From contig NW_003135342.1 of assembly GCF_000003605.2 (NCBI RefSeq), forward strand, positions 181,160-208,230: a stretch of 27,071 bases of DNA, given 5' to 3'. This document shows, in pieces, positions 1 through 9,252 of the stretch (positions are counted from its first letter, which is position 1; each line of letters starts with the position of its first letter). The translations under genes and the position numbers were made by a program. The DNA comes from Saccoglossus kowalevskii (taxonomy: Eukaryota; Hemichordata; Enteropneusta; Harrimaniidae). The notes beneath the pieces are model-generated. The model made no database searches and was not told where the DNA came from. It saw only the letters and a program-made list of their open reading frames with translations.

Positions 1-62
1 TAACAATACTCGGTAACAATAAGCGGCGAACATCTCTGTACTTGTCCTAGCTTTGCCGCCAT
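1..62 (-). CDS. Putative 5' end of a leftward gene, partial, product unknown
   Basis: On the minus strand an ATG at 62-60 opens a frame that begins MAAKLGQVQR and stays open for 20 codons to the window edge. The start context is good (A at -3, G at +4). A second in-frame ATG lies 4 codons upstream (74-72), and an in-frame TGA a few codons further upstream suggests that this is a real N-terminus unless an intron intervenes. The flank at 63-200 is CpG-rich compared with the following kilobases, as expected for a promoter. A 37-codon upstream ORF (minus strand 180-67, beginning MAVNVMERSE) ends 4 bases before this ATG. The protein is too short to recognise, and no signal peptide is apparent in the visible part. 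The call rests only on start context, CpG content and open frame, so it could be chance. Confidence 0.38.
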   Translation of the reverse strand, partial: MAAKLGQVQRCSPLIVTEYC

Positions 63-250
63 GTTATTAACCATGGGGGTTTTTAAACTGGATCATTTCC
101 CAAGGCGTACATCGCACACGCCTGTCTCCCGTACGACCCGTAGGCGTAAATTCGCTTCTTTCCATGACATTTACAGCCATCGTCTGTCACGAAGCACTTT
201 TAGCAGGTGTTCTCTGCCTTCTCAGTATATTTGACCTTTGACCCTCAAAA
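63..250 (-). promoter_or_regulatory. CpG-rich 5' flank / possible promoter and 5' UTR of the left-edge gene
   Basis: This stretch has many CpG dinucleotides, unlike the AT-rich DNA that follows. It precedes the putative minus-strand start at 62. It is open in several frames on the minus strand: an ATG-initiated 37-codon ORF at 180-67, and an overlapping frame ending at a stop at 85-83 that reads cysteine- and glycine-rich. I interpret the ATG-initiated frame as a possible upstream ORF, but the region could also hold an exon in another frame. No TATA box is evident. Confidence 0.3.
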
Positions 251-3200
251 CAAAGTGCTGTATACAGTACTACATTAATTTCACTCCATGTTAAGATACA
301 AGATGGATAAATCATTTTAAAAATGGAGGGGGGGGGAGATGTGATAACAGAATCACTATATTACAAACTGAAAGGGAACACTGGCCCAGTTTTTTCACAT
401 TTACTACACCCCCACATACCACACTACAGTAACAACAATGCAACACCCCTTTTGATCAAAAACTAAAAGCAATATCTGAAACTGTCTGTATGGTCTAAAA
501 TGATGATGAAATTTAGTGAAAATTTAACAAAATTTGAAAATATTTGTACGGAATTTCAAGCAGGAAAAAATATCTAGTACACATGCTTTTCCTTCTGGAA
601 GTCAAGTTTTCTTTCTATAAAAACCATGGGAAAGATTGGTCTAACAATTACCAGTAAAATTTCTCAAGACAACCCTAGACCTTTGAAATAAGAAATAATT
701 TCCAAGATAATTTAAGGTACAAAATGGTCAGAGCACCAAAATATGTTTTTTTAATACATGACATTTTCCAGGCCGTACATTGTACGTTCATGACTATGCA
801 GTTGTAACACAGGGCAACAAAATCATGTATCTGCCGTGATGTTGCATTTCAAAGAAATAAAAAAAAATTTCTCTCCTTTGGTTATGCTAAAAATAATAGT
901 AATGAACCCAAAAAAATTTCCATGAGATGGCAAAAGACAGAATGGATATAACAATATCAGTTTTTGTTGTTTTGCTGCGTAGCAATAAGAGGAGCGAGTT
1001 ACTATTATCGTGAACCTTACAACAAAACATCATGTCAAACTATACAGTCATACAGAAAGAGTTTTCTTTCAAAAGCACATAATTTATTGCTCACTCCCCT
1101 GGGATGTGTTCCCTTAACAATTTTGACTATTCTGGTCAATAATTTACTAGTCTTGGGGCCAGGGGACCAGCGTAGGAGTCAAACGTTACTTTTTTTTTCA
1201 TACATCTGTTTGTACGCTGTTCAGGAGGTACATGACTAACGGAAAACAAACGTAAAAATTGTTGAAATACGAACAATTTTAACATCAAGAATAAGCCACA
1301 AGAGTTGAAGTACACAAATAAAAAATAGTATCAGGTGGTACATAAGGTAAACCTTTCGCCCATTTTATTGCAAACAAACATGTCGCCGAGTGCAGGTTGC
1401 TCCTTTCTCAGGCGGCCATTTTGAATTGAAATTGGTCAAGTTATTAGAATAACGTACAGTTGAGCCTTATTATTCAATCTTTCATTTCAGTTTTCGAAAT
1501 AGTCCGTCAACATTGCTGATATTTTAGGTTTCGGAACAAGATTGATTATAAAACTGAAAAACATTGCAGACTTCAATAAATATAATAATACAGACATGAT
1601 AGCCTCCGATAAAACAACAGACGTCAATAAAACCGCGACAGCAAACATACAACCCAAATTAGCAATCAAGTTCAATTTCACGAACTTAATTCCAGTAAAG
1701 GCACGTTTATATTATATTAGGCAGGGATTTGAAATTTCCTGTGCGTAAATAAACTGACAGTAAAAATCCAATTTCTCAACATTAATGCGAATACAGGTCA
1801 ACGGGAGCGCCCTGCTGTAAAGCTCATTAGAGCTCCCAATTACCTGCGTTACCAGGTAATATCGGACCTATTGAGAAGCGCAAAGTACATACGGTGCGAT
1901 ACAATGGAGTCAATGTCATTACAAACACTGAATGATATCGATAGCGATTACCAATCGAGTTGATCACTCAGCTATTTAGTTTTAGCATACAGGTGAAGCC
2001 TAAAAAGTTATAAGCATGCATTTTCTGTAAGAATCAAGGGAAATTCTCAAAATAACAATGAACATGGCTGTAATGAAGTAGAAGCATGACCCCCCCCCCC
2101 TCTTCCTCTAAGCTTTAGTTTCTATTCTATTTGCTTGGTGAAGTAAAATGGGTTTCCAAGTGCATTTCCATCATTGCGGTAACTAATTATTTAGGCTCCA
2201 GTGTCTAAGCCTTGCATTTTCACTCTTCTTGTTTTGATGGATAGAATCTCCATGCAATGACATCCTTTCAACAAACAATTCTCTAAGTATTTTCACACTG
2301 ACTTGTTTTCAGTCTACTTTCTCAAAGTTTCCCAATCCAAAGCCATCATTACATTATACGTTACTGTTTGTGTAAATCTAAAACTTATTTTTAAAGTTTG
2401 TTTTAAAGTACGATTACATCATTTCAGCACAAAAAACTACAGGCCTAATAGGAACACCAGAAAGTTTATCGATGCAATTTCTGCAGCTTTTTTTCCAATA
2501 TAAGCACACACAATTTTTCACCTAAAAATAAACATTCTCATAAACTGACAGATTTAATATAACTGCAATCCCTCAAATATATCATGTGATATTTCTGTTT
2601 TGTTTGTTGATAAACTATTCCTTTTTGAACCCAAAATTTATTTGCGTGCTATTTCAAATTGTCTTTGTTGGTTTTATTAAGTACAGCATTTTTAATCCAA
2701 ATAAAAGGATGGTTAGCAAAACCAGCAGAATTCAGCAAATTTACATTCTTCAACTTACAACCACGTTAATCTTAGACAAAATCTTTCTGCTTTCGTAATT
2801 TACATATATTCACATGGAAGTTAATCAAACTGCAGAAAATCACTTCCAGTTCACTAGTTCTGTCACTCATAAAATTAATATCATTTTATCAAAGACAACA
2901 AGGTCACTGACTACCAGCATGATGACTTTGACTGACTGCGGTGACTGTGAAGTTCGTCAGAAATAGATTTCAATAGATACTACATGCAGTATGGACAGGG
3001 GGTGTAATTAAATCTGCCTTAGTTGTGATCCTTGATGATTTAAATAAAAATAATGTTTATTTAGCGATTATTTAAAATATCACAGGATCAGATTTATATA
3101 TTTTATTATTAAGTTATATACGACTGAAGCGCGAGATGCATGAAGCGCAGATAGGGGTTAAATCAGTACGCGTCTAATACGACAAAATTAATTCAGTGTC

Positions 3201-5180
3201 AGCTGGGTGAACTTAAATGTGTACGAATAATTTCTGGGGTCAGCCTGATGTCACTAATTCGAAAATGATTATTTATTTCGTCATCTCATTATTTATATTT
3301 TCTCGTAACAAGAGAAGGAAATTCAAGACTCGTAGCAGTCAAAGAAAAATTGGAGAAGCTTAGCTGATTGTTTGGATTTTTGTATTTGACCGATACAGAA
3401 TTAATATTCAGGCTTAAACAATATCGAAGGGAGGGGCAATCGGACTTAAATACCATAAAATCCTGTAATTTATGGGGATTTGGACTTTCCCTTCTGCATG
3501 ACTAGATAAAATAATGGAAACAATACAACACACTGGTATTTAGCAAGAATACGTCAAATGCCAGGCGGCCTGGTGAAAAAAACCACATCAGTGAGCAAGC
3601 TTTACAAGTCCATATTCACACCTGCTGCAACCAAATAATGGACGCAGAGAAGTGGCAACGACACCTCCCGTATAATCACAATGCTCCACCTTCCACTCAC
3701 TGAGAACAAATTCCCAACTGAAGAAGGGTCTGAACAGAAAAATGGAGTTACCGCTACTGCACTCACAGCACAGAACCACTGCTATTATTAACATGCAGTT
3801 CTGTGTAAGGTAGAAAGTTAACTAGCCGCTACTCATAATCAGTGCTTGTTTCAGATATTTCATAATTGTTGGTTTAATGTTTTTGAGATAAAATACTTTT
3901 GTAACACACAATTAATGTTGACCATATTTTGTAAGGTATCAATTCTAAACCATCCGTTTTCTATGTATGTAAATATGTACACTCAAAAAGAGTATCAATA
4001 ATGACAAATAATTTTAAAACTAAACATCAGCATATAATGCATGATAGAAGCTAACTCATAAATAAAGAATTCATACTTGAGTATCTTTTAATATTTTTGT
4101 TTTGTTTTTCAAAACTATAAATCTTTATTTTAAAAACAAGAGTTAGGCAAAGAAGAATTGTTTCTGCTCCAAACCATGGAATTTTTTTACTACAAGCCGT
4201 AGGTCTCGGGTAGGCCTGTGAATAAATCATCTAACTTTGACTCAAGAGGATGTCTGATTTTTATCAACAATAAAAACTCACCTTGGTCCAGCAGGAAATT
4301 GTGAGTTTTATGTTTTGAAAGTGAGATAATAAAAAAAAAAAACTTCCAACTGAATAAACTGGGAAAAAAATCAATTGGAAAGTTCAACTCTGGTTTCTTA
4401 TTTTAGTCAAACAAACAATATAATCCACTCCAAAATACAAAAAAACAAAAATCCTAGAAAGAGACTCCATCAGATTTCCTTCCATCAATAATAAATTTAT
4501 GTTTTACTTTTCACTCTACATACTCGGACTCACCGCATCACATATTGTAATGATGTATACGTAAATTACAAGAGATTCACTTTTATTTAAACATGTCGAG
4601 TGTGTTTATAGTGAAAACATGTTCTGGCGGAAAGGTGGTGATGTGTCCACCCAATAAACCCATGCAGATGATACATTGCTATTGTTTCGTAGTGTTTATA
4701 TTTGAGTCATTTTCCAGGATGCTTTAGAAGGACATCGCGTTTTACTGCCAACAACTAATTTGTTATTTTTTTACGACCACTCGAAAAATCTAAAGGTTGT
4801 ATTTGTAAAACCGGACACTGGCCCGGGAGCGTTCTTGGTTGGTGATATTTGTAATATTTGAAAACTTAACACAGTCAGTTTCGAACGTAACAGTAACAAT
4901 CGCAAGGAAAACTAGACCTCTTATTTACCGTGGAACTGCAACTGACATAATAAGTTTCGTGGTTTGATTTCACAAACGCTGTGGTCGTTGTTTTGTTTTT
5001 TTCATTTCGCCCAGGGTCTCCATCAATTGCTCCACTTTGCAGTTAATCCTATGTAAAATGGTCTATACCGATTTCTTTGGACGCTTTTTGTAAGCAGTAT
5101 TCAAATATATCAATGCCTTGTAGATTATGTTATTGGCTGGTGAGTTATTGTTTGAAACATTTGAGGTAATTTCGATCAGC
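251..5180. other. Intergenic, AT-rich, no recognised gene
   Basis: Nothing here is recognisable as a gene by homology. It holds an 18-bp near-perfect palindrome at 254-271, a G9 run at 328-336, a C11 run at 2090-2100, and a pair of neighbouring inverted repeats at 1803-1860. A hairpin at 3041-3063 has 8-bp arms (TAAATAAA/TTTATTTA) and sits inside a longer imperfect inverted repeat at about 3010-3105. One hydrophobic minus-strand frame at 1681-1487, with a downstream AATAAA, is discussed under findings. A 44-codon frame at 4593-4727 has only a mediocre start context and no support. Confidence 0.6.
1803..1860. repeat. Two adjacent perfect inverted repeats
   Basis: GGGAGC at 1803-1808 pairs with GCTCCC at 1832-1837, and inside that span AGCTC at 1821-1825 also pairs with GAGCT at 1830-1834. 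Immediately after, ATTACCTG at 1839-1846 pairs perfectly with CAGGTAAT at 1853-1860 across a 6-base loop. The second pair contains opposed CAGGTA sites, the core that ZEB/Snail-type zinc-finger factors bind in animals. Function is not established; it may be a regulatory site or a foldback remnant. Confidence 0.4.
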
Positions 5181-5185
5181 AGTTA

Positions 5186-5686
5186 AATGTGTAGATTTTC
5201 AGTTCTTAGTAACTCGTATGGGTACAATGACTCAGACATGTTTTACCGTAACGTTTGTTCACCCACACACCTTTTCTTAAAACGCGCCGAATGTTTGAGT
5301 GGCATTGGGAGAGAACTCTGCGAACGTGAAGTTGCCTGCCAATGTAAACACTAATCAGACTTCAGTGATCGCCGAAACGCATAATCAACAAGTTTGTAAA
5401 GGTGGGTTTGGGCCGCTCATCGAAAATCCCATTAAACCGAGAGAAACTAAAATAAAAGAAATCCTTGAACAAACGTAACTGATAAAAGCATTAGAAGCCG
5501 ATGATCTATCTGTCAATGGCTCTGTGGTATACCGTATTGATGGATTAACAATTGTTACCAATTCTCGAAACAGTCGGTGGTGTTTTGTTGTATTATGATC
5601 TGTTGATCACACCTTCGTCAAGTGAAACCAACACCACTACAGTGTATGGTGGTATCCATGATACGATCGAGACAGAAACAGCTTGA
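5186..5686 (+). other. Possible decayed coding region, unassigned
   Basis: Long open stretches cluster here in all three plus-strand frames. One frame is open for 59 codons at 5299-5475 (includes IENPIKPRETKIKEILEQ), then after a single TAA for 39 more codons at 5479-5595 (includes KALEADDLSVNGSVVYRID). A second frame is open for 45 codons at 5549-5683 (includes GGVLLYYDLL), overlapping the end of the first in the +1 frame. An ATG-initiated frame of about 55 codons ends near 5353. The base composition is more balanced and CpG-rich than in the flanks. I do not recognise the family. It could be a pseudogene, a transposon fragment, or chance openness caused by higher GC. Confidence 0.2.
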
Positions 5687-5689
5687 TTA

Positions 5690-6627
5690 AAGTACTTGAC
5701 AGGGGTAAGGAGCCATCTCCAAACAGAATATGGACATATTTCGTGGTTTATCAGTGGTTATTGACTACGTTTTGTTTGTAAGCGTTTGCATATGGACCAA
5801 TATATCGTATAATCGAACGTGCAATTGTGCCGACTTGAATGGGGAAGATACTCGCATCAGGAATGAAAAATAATCTGAAAATCGTGCCTTAAAGACTTAC
5901 CTGAAAATGCAGAAATGATAAATCCTATAGTTAAAATATTGCACCTGGACACCGATAACGAGTCCATCTTTCGGTATATTCACGTTGAGGCTACCGATCG
6001 GAAGTTTTACTCAACCACATCAACACTCAGTAACTGTCTGAACTAATCAACTACGAAACCTCCATGTCGGAAGCCTTTATACTCGGGTCCCCACTTCCGC
6101 ATTCGCCGCACGCCTACAATGTGGCGTGTACGTCCGCACATCGAGGTAAAGTAGTTCTATACGTTTTTGCAGTTTTAAGCACACTCCGTGCAAAATAACG
6201 CATGAAGTTAACTTACACGCTGATATATTATTATTTAGTACTAATTTCTGTTGCGTAAATCATTAATTTCGCTATGATTATGGATATTATTAATATTCAG
6301 TCCTTCTGAATACGTAATGAGACAATCGTGCTAATTAACATAATATATACAGTTGACCTCATCTAATTTGAATATGTAATGAGCAGATGATTGACACTGG
6401 TGGCGCTTGTTTATTTACCAATACTTTACATGACAATCACCACCAAGTCCAGTTTTCAAACAAAACGATCTGTCGTACATCAGCTCTGTAGGGCGCCCTG
6501 TACGTCCGTTGCGTCGCGTGCTTCGGTGTTTTCATCACTTTTTGGGTGACTACAAGAAAGGCGACACAGCTGTGATTGAGATCATTTCTCGAGTTGATCG
6601 TCGGAGAGGCGACATATCGCGCTGACC
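5690..6627 (+). promoter_or_regulatory. 5' flank / promoter region of the V-domain gene
   Basis: This segment precedes the leader exon. It is clearly richer in CpG than most of the window; I count about 16 CpGs in the last ~170 bases before the ATG. It contains a perfect 10-bp palindrome (AGGGCGCCCT, 6490-6499), and the string TGTACGTCCG occurs twice, near 6126 and 6499. A TTTATACT string near 6077 could act as a weak TATA-like box, and GAG|GTAAAG at 6143-6151 could be a donor of an upstream non-coding exon; neither is proven. The transcription start cannot be placed from sequence alone. Confidence 0.4.
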
Positions 6628-6673
6628 ATGGAGCTACTCCAGTTGCTTATACTATCGCTGCTAATGTTCTACG
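6628..6673 (+). CDS. Exon 1 (leader): signal peptide of an Ig V-domain protein
   Basis: The exon starts at an ATG in strong context (GACCATGG) and encodes MELLQLLILSLLMFY plus the first base of the next codon. The short acidic n-region, the continuous Leu/Ile/Met-rich core and the following Gly-Leu-Pro are those of a cleavable secretory signal peptide, with cleavage plausible around residues 15-16. It ends G|GTAAGT, a near-consensus donor, in phase 1. The base G left over joins GT at the start of the exon at 24261 to give Gly16, and the frame continues without a break. Phase-1 leader exons followed by phase 1-1 Ig exons are the usual architecture of secreted and membrane Ig-superfamily genes. 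The coding start is well supported; any upstream untranslated exon is unknown. Confidence 0.8.
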
Positions 6674-8250
6674 GTAAGTAACTAGGACAGTCGGCGTCGA
6701 TCAATATCGCGCTGGTTTTTTTCCCACTTTATGGTTCCCTACGCTGCATTTGTTGTAGTGTCACCTGGTCGCATTCGCGACCATTGCTTCCATTTCACCG
6801 ATCATCCATGACTATAGTGCGGTACACACATTTCCTAACTTTTCGTCCCAGTGTCCACGATTCCTGTCCCAACTTCACCTTCGGTGGTACGTTTGTCCGT
6901 TTCTGAGTGATAGGTCATACTTAGCGCCAACGTATATTTGTTGTACATGCTTGTATGTACACACAGTCTAAATAATGTTCATCGGCACCGGAGGAGGTCA
7001 GGTCGGTGGACATCATATGGCCGATTGCCGCTGAATCAAAGTATTCACTTTGTCGCAGTGACCCGGGTTTCCACAACACTAGGAAACTAATAACCGGGCT
7101 GTGTTAACATGTCCCCCGAGGACCACTACCGATGAAAAGCGAATACACAGACGCAACATCGACTGCAAAAAAACGTCGACATTGTGCCCTGGTACTAGTA
7201 GTGGTACTACTATCAAACCATGTGTAACTCTAAACCGTTATCGGAAATCTTGTGGGTCAGACTTCACGATTTGTTATGGAGTTCTCTCAGACCGTATCGT
7301 CGAGGTGTTCTGCCCCAAGCACATATAATTATAAAAACCGTAGAGGTGAAACAAACAGACATTTTAAACGACGCGAAACGATAAGTAGTCGTACACTACA
7401 ACTAGAACCAAGTTTTCTTTCACTATGTTAGCTTTCTGAATATGCTAAACGGTTTGTTTTAATTGAATTTGTCCTTTTGTCAACCTTTTTCTAAAAACAG
7501 TTGTACTGTTGCTAATTACCCTTTTTCTTGTAAGAGTAAGCGAAAACGTTATCGCACCGACTAACGTCTGGCGGCCTAGTTCACAACTTCCACTTCAGGG
7601 CGACATTTTTGATGCCGGCAGTTGATACATATTCCGACGTCGTTCACCCAATTCTTCGTTATTTACGTGACGATTTTACGACTCAAAATAAAGACTGCTG
7701 TACTTGCCAAAAAAGAGAGATTTACGACCGAAAACGTAATCGACTGCAATCTCTCTTACTTCATGCTTGACGAGGTAAGCCATTGTTATTTAATCGATGC
7801 GCGTTTGCCAAGTAGATGCTAAACTTTTCAACTTTAGTTTTACGTTTTCTGCATTGCATCAAGTTCAACAGGTACATCGAAACAATTTCGCGGGTCGTTT
7901 ATTTTCGGTAAAAAAAAACTAAAATGTTCCACTGATATCAAACATTCCATCATTGCTGTGACCTATCCGATAAGTGAAAGAAACCAACAAGGATTGAACC
8001 GCATCTGACCTCTTATGCGTTCGACATACAATCGTCATTTCGCCGTCTTTGTAGCTTTTTCTCACGTTACCGTTGTCGTGGAAATCAATGAGTTCGCCGA
8101 GATCTACCTAGTGCCAATAATAAAGACCAAAGCAAGGAAGCAATTTCACGCTCTTTGCATAGTAGACTTGGTTTTGTATAGCATATTCGAACAAAAAACA
8201 GTTCGATTACATGAACGGTAATCAGTCACCCAATGTCCGAAAAGTTAAGC
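6674..8250 (+). other. CpG-rich 5' part of intron 1 with possible alternative exons
   Basis: CpGs are frequent here compared with the intron beyond 8.3 kb. An 11-mer, ATATCGCGCTG, occurs both just before the ATG (6614-6624) and in the intron (6704-6714). A perfect hairpin (TGGTCGC / GCGACCA, 6766-6783) lies nearby. A Cys-rich open frame occupies 7083-7328, and an acceptor/donor pair at 7598 and 7775 could delimit an exon; both are discussed under findings. None has enough support to be called a gene. Confidence 0.4.
7599..7774 (+). other. Candidate alternative (possibly poison) exon
   Basis: A pyrimidine-containing acceptor (CTTCCACTTCAG, ending 7598) and a good donor (GAG|GTAAGC, 7775) bound 176 bases. 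Spliced after the leader exon in phase 1, it would add Gly-Arg-His-Phe and then a stop, truncating the protein right after the signal peptide. In another frame the segment holds an ATG-initiated ORF of 52 codons (7612-7767, beginning MPAVDTYSDVV) with poor start context. Splice-site resemblance alone is weak evidence; it may be fortuitous. Confidence 0.2.
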
Positions 8251-9040
8251 AACTTCATATGCCTATTGTCGTCGGAGAGTGGAATGTGTCATGAAATACT
8301 ATAATATTTTTGCTGACAATATCAGGGTAAATAATCACTGGATTTTGTATTTTCACTGATTCAGTTCCCTTACAAGATTAAATTCCATTAAGAATAGCAG
8401 ATTTATTATATATTTTCAACTATAATAATAATAATAATTATTAGTTTCACCGTGAAATCCAGCTGAAGATTATTATTTTTAAAATTTCTATTTATACAAG
8501 ATTTTCTCCCGCTGCTGATTCAAAAAAGAATTATTTTTTTTTAAAAAAAAAAGAAACAATCGTAAAGTAATGAATCCTAAACAACCACAATATTTCCTGC
8601 TTGAATTACGTGAAGCTTTACGTTTTAGTAAACATGCATTTCCATGAGGTAGGCGTCGTTGAGATATTTTCGAGTGCAAATGAACGAGGAGAGGAAGTGT
8701 TCTTCCTAAATATTTATCCTCCCTACCTACCTGTTCGAGTACTACCGAATTCCTCGTCTGTATCTGCTTGTGCTAGCTTGAGAAACTGAAAAAATGTTGG
8801 TAACAATGAAGTGGCAATTCTTCGGGTCATTTGCGTAACCTGTATGAATTTCTGTCACAAGACGTGTACTGTATTCAGATTTGTTATCGTTAGATAACCG
8901 TCTGTATTTACTTTACTCTAGTGCCAACGTACTTCAAAGGGGTAGTACGTACGCAACTTCAAAACTCACTGTAAACAAATTACCATTTTTTTTTCAAATT
9001 TTCCTTTTTATAGCTTATGGTTTAGCTTCATATCATGAAA
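8251..9040. other. Intronic AT-rich DNA
   Basis: No gene is seen. The stretch includes an (AAT)n microsatellite around 8423-8440 and A/T homopolymers near 8527-8550. Phrases such as TTTTCACTGATT near 8355 resemble the ends of the TA-flanked elements below and may be a decayed copy, but I could not define two ends. Confidence 0.45.
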
Positions 9041-9042
9041 TA

Positions 9043-9250
9043 TTGTAGAATACTTTATTTTCGCTTGGAATTTATTTTCGCTATTTTTGCTGAAGGGATG
9101 ATTCCGTGAAAATAAAATACGGCTAATATACTTTTTTTTCTATATTTCACATTAAACTCATCAATAATCAGTGAAAATAAAGTCCATACAAAACGCCCCA
9201 AAAGCTTTTTCAGTGAATATTAATTCCAGCGAGAATAAAGTATTCCACAG
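9043..9250. mobile_element. Tc1/mariner-like MITE, copy 1
   Basis: This is a 208-bp element with no coding capacity, flanked by TA dinucleotides (9041-9042 and 9251-9252). The left end reads TTGTAGAATACTTTATTTTC, and the reverse complement of the right end reads CTGTGGAATACTTTATTCTC. The inverted similarity continues through CGCT(T)GGAATT for more than 30 bases. The ends resemble those of the elements at 20072 and 20421, so they probably belong to one family. TA target duplications and CTGTAAA-like termini suggest mobilisation by a Tc1/mariner-type transposase encoded elsewhere. Superfamily assignment is inferred from target-site and terminal sequence only. Confidence 0.65.
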
Positions 9251-9252
9251 TA

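Noticed and set aside
3588-3794. Minus-strand frame starting MLIIAVVLCCECSSG, like a signal peptide
   Set aside because: The rest of the frame has no domain, and no donor, acceptor or neighbouring exon supports it. T-rich DNA gives such starts by chance.
4593-4727. 44-codon ATG frame beginning MSSVFIVKTCSGG
   Set aside because: It is short, with only an A at -3 and no splice or homology support; the length is expected by chance.
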